A DNA stretch of 64,000 nucleotides, from the NCBI RefSeq assembly GCF_014652535.1, contig NZ_BMYZ01000001.1, forward strand, positions 1,674,001 through 1,738,000, read 5' to 3'. The notes beneath the pieces were generated by a model, which had not been told where the DNA came from, did no database searches, and saw only the letters and a list, made by a program, of their open reading frames with translations. The first letter of the stretch is position 1. Each line of letters opens with the position of its first letter. Positions 25,488 through 37,864 of the stretch are shown here, in pieces. Made by a program: the position numbers and the translations under genes. This DNA comes from Cellvibrio zantedeschiae. Lineage in GTDB: Bacteria; Pseudomonadota; Gammaproteobacteria; Pseudomonadales; Cellvibrionaceae.

Positions 25488-26084
25488 CTAGATAATAACG
25501 CCAAAGCTACCCGCGGCAATTACCATGAAAACGCCCATGATGATATAGAAAATAGCTGTTGTATTATTGGATTTAATATCGTGCTCAATGAAATAATCAT
25601 TCATACCCGCGACAATACGCTTTAATAATTCTGCATCGTTTGACTTTTTTAGCCTAAGCTGCCCTGTGCCAACCCAAGATTGAATTGCCACTTGAAGATT
25701 TGCATTCTCAGAAATCAACTTAACAACCGAAAGCTGCTCTTCAAATACAATGTTGTTTTTATTTAAGGAACCGTGCAATGAATTCCTAAAGGTTTCATCA
25801 TAGATTCCAATTGCCACATAGCCTTTCATTTGAATCCAAAAAAACACTAACAAACATATAAACATAATTGGATTCAAATATAGAATGAATCCCATTCTCT
25901 TACCCGCCTCCGAACCTACCATACTAAAAAAATTAACAAGTTGCGGCGAAAAAGCAAGAGCCATAAATACAAAAAATATCCTCGCTGGGACCAACATTGG
26001 TCGCTTTGAAGAAACAACTTTGACACCGATGGCTAGAAAAAACGCAGCCATAAGAATAAACATTCCAACAAAATATAATTTCAT
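25488..26084 (-). CDS. Hypothetical membrane protein
   Basis: A 198-residue protein I do not recognise. It has about four membrane segments: residues 3-22, 32-50, 66-88 and 178-197. Between them lies a soluble region (about 90-170) with charged helices. Its composition is more AT-rich than its neighbours. It stands between hemB and the SMC-like operon on the same strand, with gaps on both sides, so operon membership is unclear. Confidence 0.6.
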   Translation of the reverse strand: MKLYFVGMFILMAAFFLAIGVKVVSSKRPMLVPARIFFVFMALAFSPQLVNFFSMVGSEAGKRMGFILYLNPIMFICLLVFFWIQMKGYVAIGIYDETFRNSLHGSLNKNNIVFEEQLSVVKLISENANLQVAIQSWVGTGQLRLKKSNDAELLKRIVAGMNDYFIEHDIKSNNTTAIFYIIMGVFMVIAAGSFGVII

Positions 26085-26139
26085 TTCACTTTTCCTTAGT
26101 TGAGTTATTAGTATGTAGAGCTATTCAATAACTAAAAAA

Positions 26140-27120
26140 TTAATTAATCCAATCAGCCAATTTTTCCGCGTAATAGGTAATGATCAAATCTGCACCCGCA
26201 CGCTTAAATGCAATCATGGTTTCCAACACAATCGATTTTTCATCAATCACACCAGCCGCTGCGCCAGCTTTAATCATGGCATATTCACCGCTTACGTGAT
26301 AAACAGCCAAGGGACGCGATGAATTTGCGCGAATATGCGCAAGAATATCCAGATAAGCGGTGCCAGGTTTTACCATCAAAATATCTGCACCCTCAGCTTC
26401 GTCTTGCATTGACTCTGAAAGCGCTTCGCGTGCATTGGCAAAATCCATTTGATAAGTGTTGCGTGTGCCTTTGAAGGTGCTATCAACAGCATCACGGAAT
26501 GGACCGTAAAAAGCGGAAGCGAATTTTGTTGAGTAGGACATTACTGGAATATGAGTAAAGCCCGCCTCATCTAAAGCTTGACGAATCGCGCTAATCATTC
26601 CATCCATCATGCCCGACGGTGCGATCATGTCGACTCCTGCTTGTGCGGCCACAACAACTTGTCGTTGCAGATTCACAAGAGTCGCATCGTTATCAACATC
26701 ATTCTTATGTGTAACACCGCAATGACCATGGGTTGTGTATTCGCAAAAACAATTATCACTAATGACAAGCATGTCGGGTTGCGCATTTTTTGCGGTGCGA
26801 ATCATTCGAGCAAGTAAGCCATCTTGCGCCCAGGTATCTGAACCCACTTCATCTTTATGTGTGGATACACCGAACAACAACACCGCGCGAATACCTTTGC
26901 TCCACGCTCGCGTTACGATTTCCGCTAATTGCGATTCCGGGTAACGATATACATCAGGCATTGATTTAATGGCAACAGGAGCATTAATGCCCTCTTCAAT
27001 AAAAATAGGCAGAATAAAATCGCTCATGCGCAAATGAGTTTCGCGTACCAATTCGCGCAGCGCAGAAGTTCTGCGCAAACGGCGAAAGCGAAAATCTGGC
27101 GTAATTAAATTATTTGACAT
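26140..27120 (-). CDS. hemB: Delta-aminolevulinic acid dehydratase (porphobilinogen synthase) HemB
   Basis: A 326-residue enzyme that condenses two 5-aminolevulinate molecules to porphobilinogen in haem synthesis. The Schiff-base lysines are K199 (MSYSTKFASAFYGPFRDA) and K251 (MVKPGTAYLD). C124, C126 and C134 (CFCEYTTHGHCG) form the catalytic zinc site, so this is the zinc-cysteine form. ATG 27120 gives the family-type N-terminus; the TTG at 27132 is less likely. Haem supply fits the large cytochrome c maturation locus further along. Confidence 0.96.
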   Translation of the reverse strand: MSNNLITPDFRFRRLRRTSALRELVRETHLRMSDFILPIFIEEGINAPVAIKSMPDVYRYPESQLAEIVTRAWSKGIRAVLLFGVSTHKDEVGSDTWAQDGLLARMIRTAKNAQPDMLVISDNCFCEYTTHGHCGVTHKNDVDNDATLVNLQRQVVVAAQAGVDMIAPSGMMDGMISAIRQALDEAGFTHIPVMSYSTKFASAFYGPFRDAVDSTFKGTRNTYQMDFANAREALSESMQDEAEGADILMVKPGTAYLDILAHIRANSSRPLAVYHVSGEYAMIKAGAAAGVIDEKSIVLETMIAFKRAGADLIITYYAEKLADWIN

Positions 27121-27174
27121 GATATTTACCAATTTATTTGGGAGCCTTGGCTGCCTTTAAATTCACAAGATTTC

Positions 27175-27600
27175 TTAAATGCTTAATGCGCCTTCATGAC
27201 TCCACTCGCACTTCACATTAAACTCACCGGAGCCAGGTACGTGGCAATTGCCTCCGGCTTCCCATGTGAATGTATGAGTACCTGACAATTCAGTTTCCAA
27301 ATGCACTGTGGCTGATACCCAGTACATTCTGCTTAACAATTGTTCGAATTGTGCAATCCACTGATCCCATTCATATTCAACCGCTTTATAAGAAGCACCG
27401 AAATGTAAAACTTCAGTTTGGTAATTGTTGTTAAGCACATTTACTTCTGGAATAGAAAACATTTCCTGACATAAAAATGGCCACTGGTCAGCTGTAGGCA
27501 AACTTAGCATGGCCTCGCGATTTATGCGTAAGCGCTCGGAATAGTTCGCCATCGCAGGAATATCTTTTATGCAACCATAGACAATTGATTCTTGATCCAT
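27175..27600 (-). CDS. Conserved hypothetical protein
   Basis: A 141-residue soluble protein without a recognised domain. It has a Trp/Glu-rich core (KAVEYEWDQWIAQFEQLL) followed by beta-strand-like segments with alternating hydrophobics (VSATVHLETELSGTHTFTWEAGG). ATG 27600 was chosen because TGGAG lies 7 nt upstream; an earlier start at 27621 has no site. It lies between hemB and a transglycosylase gene on the same strand. The compact size recalls small immunity-type proteins, but I have no evidence for that role. Confidence 0.65.
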   Translation of the reverse strand: MDQESIVYGCIKDIPAMANYSERLRINREAMLSLPTADQWPFLCQEMFSIPEVNVLNNNYQTEVLHFGASYKAVEYEWDQWIAQFEQLLSRMYWVSATVHLETELSGTHTFTWEAGGNCHVPGSGEFNVKCEWSHEGALSI

Positions 27601-27645
27601 ACTGGCTCCAATGTGCATCAAATATAAATTACATAAATAATTCTA

Positions 27646-30317
<2,672 letters not shown>

Positions 30318-30387
30318 TCAGCCCAAAAAACAAACAGGAAGATGCATTCACATTTTCCTGTTTTATCGACAATTAAAACGTTTGCGC

Positions 30388-31455
30388 TTACCGCGGACGA
30401 CGAAACAACTTCTTACGTTCGAAATCACTAATACGCTGACGGCAATGCTCAAGTGTTTGACGAGTCATTGCACTGCGCTGCTCGTCTTTCAGTTCGCCGT
30501 GAAGCGTTTGTGAAATAGCCTGCGCAGTTTCAACCATTAAATCGAAGGATTGCATTGAGTCGGCATCGATTGGCAATGTCATAAATAAACTCACACCGGG
30601 CGTTGTAAATTCATCCATTGCGTCCAAATCAAAGGTGCCTGGCCTTACCATATTGGCCATGCTGAACAACAAAGCGCCCTCACCTTTGGTATCGCTGTAA
30701 CGGTGGAAAATATCCATACTGCCGTAACGCAAGCCACATTTCAAAACGATGTCGAGCAAATCACTACCATTAAACATTTCGCCCTTAGGCGCCATTATAT
30801 TAATGATTAAAACTTCTTCCGGTTCCGCTTGAGGCGCGGCCGCTTTAGTCTCTTCCTGCTCTACTTCTTCGTCGTAGTCATCTTCAGCATAATCTTCTTC
30901 GGAATCTTCATCCTCATCGAAGTCTTCTTCATAGTCTTCGTCATAATCGCCTTCATCTTCAGCGTAATCTTCGTCGTGTTCTGCGCGAAGCTGTTCTCCA
31001 CCATCAAGATCTTCATCGTCCTGAGTAGAAAAACTTGGTTCTATACGGCCATGATCATCTGTATGCGCTTCGTAATGTTGTTCGTCTTGATGCTCTACGG
31101 ACTCCATTAAAATAGGCACTGACTCATCAAGATTTAAACGTGCTTGTTCAGGCGTGCGATTCGCAATTTCTTCACGACGACGCTGCTCTTTTAACTCGCG
31201 AGCACTTAGCTTTCTGTCACGTTGTGGACGCTCAGATGGATCACGCACACCAACAACGCGCGCGCCGCCATTCGGTAATTCACTTAAATAACTGGGTGGC
31301 GCTTCGTTATTTGATTCATCTTCAAGAGCTGAATTCCGCAAACTTTTCTTTAAGTTGGGCGAAACATCAAGACGATTCTTATTCCGACGACGATAGCCAT
31401 CAACCAAAATAATAATAATGAGAAGAACAATAACGCCGGTTAGCCAGTTGCTCAT
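30388..31455 (-). CDS. zipA: Cell division protein ZipA
   Basis: A 355-residue ZipA. It has an N-terminal membrane anchor (residues 4-20, WLTGVIVLLIIIILVDG), a basic stretch (22-28), a long linker and a C-terminal FtsZ-binding domain (about 214-350; LIINIMAPKGEMFNGSDLLD, GTFDLDAMDEFTTPGVSLF). The linker is unusual: residues 146-203 are almost all Asp/Glu/Tyr, whereas the classical linker is Pro/Gln-rich. It tethers FtsZ filaments to the membrane. It lies between smc and ligA. Confidence 0.94.
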   Translation of the reverse strand: MSNWLTGVIVLLIIIILVDGYRRRNKNRLDVSPNLKKSLRNSALEDESNNEAPPSYLSELPNGGARVVGVRDPSERPQRDRKLSARELKEQRRREEIANRTPEQARLNLDESVPILMESVEHQDEQHYEAHTDDHGRIEPSFSTQDDEDLDGGEQLRAEHDEDYAEDEGDYDEDYEEDFDEDEDSEEDYAEDDYDEEVEQEETKAAAPQAEPEEVLIINIMAPKGEMFNGSDLLDIVLKCGLRYGSMDIFHRYSDTKGEGALLFSMANMVRPGTFDLDAMDEFTTPGVSLFMTLPIDADSMQSFDLMVETAQAISQTLHGELKDEQRSAMTRQTLEHCRQRISDFERKKLFRRPR

Positions 31456-31499
31456 AAAGTTATCCGTATATTCAAATTGTTCTAGATAAATTCAATTAA

Positions 31500-34400
31500 T
31501 TAGGAAGCAGCCAACTCTGCCGCTTCATCCACATCCACCGTTACCAAACGCGATACGCCAGGCTCATGCATAGTTACGCCGAGCAATTGGTGCGCCATTT
31601 CCATCGCATTTTTGTTGTGGGTAATATAAATAAATTGTACTTGCGATGACATCTCTTCAACCATGCGCGCGTAACGGCCCACGTTGGCATCATCGAGCGG
31701 TGCATCAACTTCGTCCAGCATACAGAAAGGTGCTGGATTCAAACGGAAAATCGAGAATACCAAAGCAATTGCAGTCAGCGCCTTTTCACCACCTGACAGC
31801 AAATGAATTGTGCTGTTACGCTTTCCTGGTGGGCGCGCCATAATTGTGATGCCGGTATCCAATAAATCCTCACCCGTTAATTCAAGATATGCATGACCAC
31901 CGCCAAATACTTTGGGGAACAGCTCTTGCAAACTCTTATTTACTTGATCGAAAGTTTCTTTGAAACGCGTGCGCGTTTCGCGATCAATCTTGCGAATCGC
32001 GTTTTCTAAGGTTTCGAGAGCCTCATGCAAATCTGCGTTTTGCGCATCTAAATAATTTTTACGCTCGGATTCAGTTTTGTATTCGTCAATTGCGGCAAGG
32101 TTGATTGGACCCAAGCGAGTAATGCGACCCGCAATGGCTTCTAATTCTTCTTCAATGGGCTTGATTTCTGTCCCTTCCGGAATTTCTGCCAGAATGGTTT
32201 GCAGATTTAACTCATCTTCTTCCAATTGCTCAACAATCGCATTGCGCTGATCTTCAAAACGTTGCGCGGCCAATCGTTCTTGTTCCAGGTGCGCACGCAC
32301 TGCCTGAACTTCTTGCTCAGCACGATTGCGGCCTTGCTCTGCATTGCGCAATTCATGTTCAACCGTTTCAAGGTTACGACGAGCTTCAGTCAATGCAGCT
32401 TCAACAGACAAACGTTTGCCGAGGTTTGCATCCAGCTCTAATTTGTATTCTTCAATTGGATCGCGGTTTTCACTGAGAGTTACAATTAGTTGTTCGCGAC
32501 GCTCTTGCAAGCGTGCCGTCTGTTCGCGCAAACGGCCAATACCTAAACGAATACCATCCAATTGGGTTTTGAGCGATTGGAAACGCATTGCCAATTCGTG
32601 GGCTTTATCTTTATCGTGACGTGCGCGCTGACGCGCCTGATCAAGACCGGTACGAATATCATCGCGCTGTTGCAGCAACTCTTCACGCAAATCTGTATCT
32701 TGCCCCATCATCTCGATGGCTTCGCTCAAGATCATACGCGCTTCAGAAAGATGCTCGGCCTCTTGTTCAAGTTGTTCGCGCGCTTCGCGAATTTCATTTT
32801 CTGCGCGTTCGCGACGCATACTCACTTGTTCTACACGCACTTGTTTTGCAGACAACTGTGAACGTAACTCACCGTAACGACGACTTTGTTCGTCCGCTTC
32901 ACGGCGCAACGTCTCGCGGTTTTGTTCGAAATCTTTGATTTGCTGGCGACCGTCTTCAAGTGCAGCACTTAAGCTTTCAACTTTTTCTTCTGCTTCTGCA
33001 ATTTTTGCAGACAATTCTTCAATTTCTTGTTTGCGTGCAATTACACCCGAGCTTGCATCAGTATCGCGAGCTACACGCAACCAATGCGCACCAACCCAAA
33101 CACCATCTTTAGTGATAACAGATTCGTTTGCAGATAATTGATTACGCAATTGCAATGCCGCTGGCAAATCTTCTGCGATATAAATGCCGCTAAGTACCCC
33201 GGCAACATCCCAATCTGCAGAAACTTTACTACTCAAGAGCGCAGCTTTATTTGCGTTGCTGGCAGAAGACTTTGCAGTGGTATCAAATAAAACCAATTCG
33301 CCTTGCGTTAGGTTTTCAATAACTGAAGTTACCGCATCCAAGCCTTTAACACAGACAGCTTGAAGAGTATTGCCAAGAACGGTTTCAAGTGCTTTATCCC
33401 AACCATCTTGTACTTTTACAGATTCTGCAAGGCGTGGTTGGTTTGTTAAATTTTGCGCCGCAAGCCATTGGGTAACGGCTTTATTTTTTTCGCCCAGCGC
33501 GGCTTGTTGCAATGCATCTAAAGATGCGTGACGACCGCGCATAGTTTGTAATTGGCTACGAACCTGATCCAACTCATTGCTTATACGCGTGTTGTCGTTA
33601 CGACGCTGATCAAGTTGCTCAGTAATTGTTTCTACGCGATTGCGTTTTTCATCAGCAACCAAATCAAGCTCTGCAAGTTGCTCGGTAAGCTGGCCGATTT
33701 CTTCATCAACACCATCAATTTGCAAATTGGCTTTTTCTTCTTTGAGCTTTTCAATGCGCTGCAACAAACGCTGTTGTACTTGCTCAAGGTGTTGGATGCG
33801 GGATTGCTGAACTTCTGCTTTTTGACGTGGCTCGGATGCACGTTGGTTAAACGCATCCCATTCATTTTGCCAGCGCTGCATAGATTCTTCGGCATCTAGC
33901 AAAACTTCGTTTGAACCTTCTTCAGCAGCTTTCACCATTTCCAATTCAGGTTCGATGACCAAAAGCTCTTCTTCCCAACCTTCCGCTTTTTGCGCATCGA
34001 TTAAAAGATTTTCTTCCGCTTCTTTGCAGTCGCGTTGCGTTTGGTCCAAATCACTTTGCAATTGGCGCGAACGCTCTTGCGCGTGGTGGATGGTTTGCTC
34101 AATACGTGCGATATCCGCACCAATCGCATAATAACGGCCTTGCACTTCATTGAACTTGTCGCCCATTTCCGTGTATTGGCTGCGGTATTTTTCAATTTGG
34201 GTGTCTTTGTTGACTTGATCCGTCACAAAAGATTCCATGCGCAATTCTAAATCGCGAATGGAAATTTGTTTGGCTTTGGCTTGCTCATCTAAAATCTGGA
34301 ACTTTAGCGCTTGCAATTGCGCCTTCAGCAAACGCTCTTCTTTTTTGTATTCGGTAAATTTTTCAGCGGATTGTGCCTGGCGTTGCAAACGTGAAAGTTG

Positions 34401-35009
34401 GCGTTCCAATTCATCGCGAATATCAGTTAAACGCTCGAGGTTTTCCTGCGTGCGGCGCATACGACTTTCGGTGTCGCGGCGGCGCTCTTTGTATTTGGAA
34501 ATACCGGCGGCTTCTTCGATGTAAACACGCAAATCTTCTGGCTTGGCTTCAATCAAACGGGAAATCATACCCTGTTCGATAATCGCATAACTGCGTGGCC
34601 CTAAACCGGTACCCAAGAAAATATCGGTAATGTCACGACGACGGCATTTAGTGCCGTTAAGGTAGTAGTGGTTTTGCGCATCGCGCGTTACTTTGCGCTT
34701 GATAGAAATTTCGGTGAATGCGGCGTATTCGCCTAACAAGGTGCCATCACTATTATCAAATACGAGTTCGATAGATGCCTGACCAACCGGCTTACGGCCA
34801 CTGGAACCGTTAAAAATAACGTCGGTCATGTTTTCGCCACGCAGATTTTTGGCGGAAGATTCGCCCATTACCCAGCGCACAGCGTCAATAATATTGGATT
34901 TACCGCAACCATTGGGGCCGACAACAGCACACAAATTGCTGGGGAAGTTAACCGTAGTAGGGTCAACAAACGATTTAAAGCCTGCCAGCTTGATGCACTT
35001 TAGCCGCAT
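31500..35009 (-). CDS. smc: Chromosome segregation protein SMC
   Basis: A 1169-residue canonical SMC. Walker A is GPNGCGKS (31-38); two long coiled coils flank a hinge (about 500-650, QDGWDKALETVLGNTLQAV, shown in part); the C-terminal head has the signature LSGGEKALTA and Walker B CMLDEVDAPLDD. It condenses and segregates the chromosome with ScpAB. It is independent of the second SMC-like operon at 19-25 kb, so this genome carries at least two SMC systems. Its start overlaps no other gene; the promoter lies in 35010-35286. Confidence 0.97.
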   Translation of the reverse strand: MRLKCIKLAGFKSFVDPTTVNFPSNLCAVVGPNGCGKSNIIDAVRWVMGESSAKNLRGENMTDVIFNGSSGRKPVGQASIELVFDNSDGTLLGEYAAFTEISIKRKVTRDAQNHYYLNGTKCRRRDITDIFLGTGLGPRSYAIIEQGMISRLIEAKPEDLRVYIEEAAGISKYKERRRDTESRMRRTQENLERLTDIRDELERQLSRLQRQAQSAEKFTEYKKEERLLKAQLQALKFQILDEQAKAKQISIRDLELRMESFVTDQVNKDTQIEKYRSQYTEMGDKFNEVQGRYYAIGADIARIEQTIHHAQERSRQLQSDLDQTQRDCKEAEENLLIDAQKAEGWEEELLVIEPELEMVKAAEEGSNEVLLDAEESMQRWQNEWDAFNQRASEPRQKAEVQQSRIQHLEQVQQRLLQRIEKLKEEKANLQIDGVDEEIGQLTEQLAELDLVADEKRNRVETITEQLDQRRNDNTRISNELDQVRSQLQTMRGRHASLDALQQAALGEKNKAVTQWLAAQNLTNQPRLAESVKVQDGWDKALETVLGNTLQAVCVKGLDAVTSVIENLTQGELVLFDTTAKSSASNANKAALLSSKVSADWDVAGVLSGIYIAEDLPAALQLRNQLSANESVITKDGVWVGAHWLRVARDTDASSGVIARKQEIEELSAKIAEAEEKVESLSAALEDGRQQIKDFEQNRETLRREADEQSRRYGELRSQLSAKQVRVEQVSMRRERAENEIREAREQLEQEAEHLSEARMILSEAIEMMGQDTDLREELLQQRDDIRTGLDQARQRARHDKDKAHELAMRFQSLKTQLDGIRLGIGRLREQTARLQERREQLIVTLSENRDPIEEYKLELDANLGKRLSVEAALTEARRNLETVEHELRNAEQGRNRAEQEVQAVRAHLEQERLAAQRFEDQRNAIVEQLEEDELNLQTILAEIPEGTEIKPIEEELEAIAGRITRLGPINLAAIDEYKTESERKNYLDAQNADLHEALETLENAIRKIDRETRTRFKETFDQVNKSLQELFPKVFGGGHAYLELTGEDLLDTGITIMARPPGKRNSTIHLLSGGEKALTAIALVFSIFRLNPAPFCMLDEVDAPLDDANVGRYARMVEEMSSQVQFIYITHNKNAMEMAHQLLGVTMHEPGVSRLVTVDVDEAAELAAS

Positions 35010-35286
35010 AGTTCCGTGTCACTCTAGAATTCGTTGGGGTTTGAGCTGTAGTCGCTTGATTTCATTATTGTTTAAGCGGAAATCTGAGCGAAGCTATAAC
35101 CTTCTAAAAGGCTGGATTCTACACGCTTGCGGGCAGCTTACGAAAGGCATTTGCGCCCAATTTGGGGCTAAAATGTGGAAACTTATGGAACTTGAGCAAA
35201 TTTTACCCAAACAGGGAATTTTAGTGCGGCTGGATCTGGATAAGGATTAGCGGCCACTTGGAAGAAGCCACTAATCCTTCAAAATT

Positions 35287-36405
35287 TTACAGACTCAAAG
35301 GTACTTTTTTACCGGTCTTAACGGCGAGATAAATGGCATCGATAACTTTGAGATCTTTAAGCCCTTCTTCGCCATCAACCGGAAATACTGGTTTATTGTT
35401 GCCGAGAATGATCCCCGCCATTTCATCCATTTGCGTCGTTTGGTGCATGACGTGTGGGAAACTCAATTCGCCTTTGTTGGTGCGGGCCTTGATAGGCCCA
35501 TAGCCAAACGCCGGGCGCAACTCTGCAAAGCCTTTATCACCGTTCAGTACAAATCGATCAAGGCTGATGTTGTAGCTGGTCACGCAACTTGCAATCGCGC
35601 CATTGGGGAAGCCGAGTTGGAATTGAATTGTTTCATCTACGCCTTCTTTAAACTTGGCGGGATTGGTTTTGGTCTCCTGCGCCGTAACCCAAACAGGTTC
35701 CTGGCCAACCATGTAGCGCGCGCCGTTGACAGCATAGATACCAACATCCATTAATGAGCCGCCGCCTGCAAGGGCTTTGTTGAGACGCCACTGGGTTGGA
35801 TCACCAATTGGGAAACCGGTCCCACCCTCAAAAGATAATATGCGACCAAACTCGCCGCGGCTTCGCTGGTTAATAATCTCGACGGTATTAGGCTCAAAAT
35901 GCATGCGGTAGCCAACCAGTAATTTCACATTGGCTTTTTTGCAGGCGTCGATCATTTCCTCACATTCTTTTGCATTTAAACCCATAGGTTTTTCGCAAAT
36001 AACATGCTTGCCTGCTTTGGCAACGCGAATCACTTGATCGCGATGAAGTGCATTAGGAGTTATGACATAGACCGCATCAATATCCGGGTTATTTTTTATG
36101 TCATCGAAATTTTCGTAGTTGTAGCAGTTCTTTGCTGGAATATTGTACTTGCTTTGCCAAGTAGAAATTTTTGATGGAGTGCCGCTAATCACCCCAACGA
36201 TTTTTGCCTTTTTACACGCTTGCATAGCTTCAGCCACACGCGAGCCGTAACTTCCAAGCCCCATAATCGCAACGCGCAATGGCGGGCCGTCGTAGGTTTG
36301 AGTATTGAGCCCGCTAGTAGCTGCATAGGCAGATACTTGCCCAGGTAAGTTTAGAATGATGAGAGACGCTGTAAGTTTTTGCAGAAAATCGCGACGAGAA
36401 TTCAT
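35287..36405 (-). CDS. Tat-exported Gfo/Idh/MocA-family oxidoreductase
   Basis: A 372-residue NAD(P)-dependent oxidoreductase. It has a twin-arginine signal (NSRRDFLQKL, followed by a hydrophobic stretch and VSAYAA), then a Rossmann fold (RVAIMGLGSYGSRVAEAM), the EKPMG motif and a C-terminal alpha/beta domain with GGGSLMDVGIYAVNGARYM. This recalls periplasmic glucose-fructose oxidoreductase-type enzymes with tightly bound cofactor. AAGGA about 10 nt before ATG 36405 sets the start; a longer version from 36462 would bury the Tat motif. The sugar substrate is unknown. Confidence 0.88.
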   Translation of the reverse strand: MNSRRDFLQKLTASLIILNLPGQVSAYAATSGLNTQTYDGPPLRVAIMGLGSYGSRVAEAMQACKKAKIVGVISGTPSKISTWQSKYNIPAKNCYNYENFDDIKNNPDIDAVYVITPNALHRDQVIRVAKAGKHVICEKPMGLNAKECEEMIDACKKANVKLLVGYRMHFEPNTVEIINQRSRGEFGRILSFEGGTGFPIGDPTQWRLNKALAGGGSLMDVGIYAVNGARYMVGQEPVWVTAQETKTNPAKFKEGVDETIQFQLGFPNGAIASCVTSYNISLDRFVLNGDKGFAELRPAFGYGPIKARTNKGELSFPHVMHQTTQMDEMAGIILGNNKPVFPVDGEEGLKDLKVIDAIYLAVKTGKKVPLSL

Positions 36406-36577
36406 AATCAAAAAATCCTTATAGCTGAATGGCGTAAAGTGGAAGCAATAGATGACAACCAATCATCTATTGCATTTATGAACGCAAGAATTCCCTATTA
36501 CGCTAGATCAATAAAAAATTGTCTAGCGTCTTTTCACAAAATAACCAATTTAAAAATTAACTAACAGTCGTCTAAAT

Positions 36578-37864
36578 CTAGTTGGTTGAAACCTGTTCGT
36601 TAATCAGTAAATCAATTTTTTCTGGTATAGCAGCCATTGATACGGGGCCTTGCTTGGCAATCCAATCGCCCGGTTCAGCCTTGGCCGAGCCCGAAGGTGA
36701 AATGCGAGCAACAACTTCAATATCTGTCGCAGTCGCCAGGCTCGCTGCAGGTGACATAGCCATAGTCTCGTCAAGTTGAATGGTTGTAGGCAAATCGCTA
36801 ACTTTGATACGAGCAATTGCTAAGGGCATTGGCGAACCTTGCCAAGCACGAGCGTAAATAAATACAACTTGATCTGAGGTAGCTTTAACCTTATCACCAA
36901 GGCTTACTGAAAGTTTTACAGCGTAAGCAGACCTGGATATTAGATCTTCTGCTTTACCGCCTTCTGCAATATAGGATTGTTTTGCCTTTTCTATCCCAGC
37001 CAACAAAGCGCGACGACCTTGCGAATCCGGGCTCAATAAATCAACAGATTTTTGCCAATAGCGAATCGTTGCGCGGTAATCTTTTTTACTGTACGCATCT
37101 ATACCCAAGAGCCCTAAGGCCATAGTGTTTTTTGGGTCCAGCGCCAAAGCTTGTTTCGCCAAATCAACCGCTTCTGGCGTTGTTTTATTTCCATCGCGCA
37201 AAAATAAAGCTTGCGCCAATTCCGCCATAATCATTGCTGATTTGGAATCAAGCTCAAGCACACGCTGATAAGCCTTGGCACCCTCAGCAAAATTACCAAC
37301 CTCCATTTGTGCGCGCGCTAACAAAAACCAGTATTGAACGTTATCTGGTTTTTGTTGCAATCGAGATTCAAACTCGGTGATTAATTGTTGGGCTCTGGCA
37401 GGATTCGGATCTTTATTTTGGATCATATCCTGATAATCAAGCTGCAATTTTTCCTGCTGTAAATTTTGGATGTATACATCAATTAAATTGCCGCGTTCAC
37501 GGTAAAAGAAAACCCCGAACACCAACACAAGCACAGTGAATCCCACCGCAACTTTAACACCCAAACGCTGGGAAGATGGCAATTGCTGTGCGCGCAAGCT
37601 TGCTTCGTCAGCAAGCAGGTTACGCTCCAACTCTACTTTAAGAAGTGAGAACTCTTCGCTACTGATACTTTGAGCGGCCAGACTATTTTCCAACTCGCCA
37701 AGATGCTCGCGAAAAATCCTGACATTTTCTGCCAGACGACGCTCTGTTTCCGCCTGGGTAAGCGCAGCGCTATTTAGTGAATTTTTATATCGCCACAAAG
37801 GCCACAAGAAAAATGCCAAGGCAATAACCATTAATACAACGAGTGATGACCATAGACCTATCAT
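36578..37864 (-). CDS. ccmI: Cytochrome c maturation protein CcmI (CycH)
   Basis: A 428-residue membrane protein: two N-terminal membrane helices (about 4-22 and 107-124), a cytoplasmic loop between them, then TPR repeats (about 150-290; YWFLLARAQMEVGNFAEGAKAYQRVLELD, shown in part) and a C-terminal periplasmic domain. CcmI presents apocytochrome c to the CcmF/H ligation machine. It overlaps ccmH by 4 nt. This is the separate-gene form, as in Pseudomonas, rather than the CcmH-CcmI fusion of E. coli. Confidence 0.93.
   Translation of the reverse strand: MIGLWSSLVVLMVIALAFFLWPLWRYKNSLNSAALTQAETERRLAENVRIFREHLGELENSLAAQSISSEEFSLLKVELERNLLADEASLRAQQLPSSQRLGVKVAVGFTVLVLVFGVFFYRERGNLIDVYIQNLQQEKLQLDYQDMIQNKDPNPARAQQLITEFESRLQQKPDNVQYWFLLARAQMEVGNFAEGAKAYQRVLELDSKSAMIMAELAQALFLRDGNKTTPEAVDLAKQALALDPKNTMALGLLGIDAYSKKDYRATIRYWQKSVDLLSPDSQGRRALLAGIEKAKQSYIAEGGKAEDLISRSAYAVKLSVSLGDKVKATSDQVVFIYARAWQGSPMPLAIARIKVSDLPTTIQLDETMAMSPAASLATATDIEVVARISPSGSAKAEPGDWIAKQGPVSMAAIPEKIDLLINEQVSTN

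Noticed and set aside
30829-31110. A hydrophobic plus-strand frame looking like a membrane protein
   Set aside because: It is the reverse strand of the acidic ZipA linker; GAA/GAT/GAC codons read backwards as Phe/Ile/Val.
34828-35250. A 140-codon plus-strand frame over the smc start and promoter
   Set aside because: Most of it overlaps the conserved smc Walker A region on the other strand; no ribosome site or domain.
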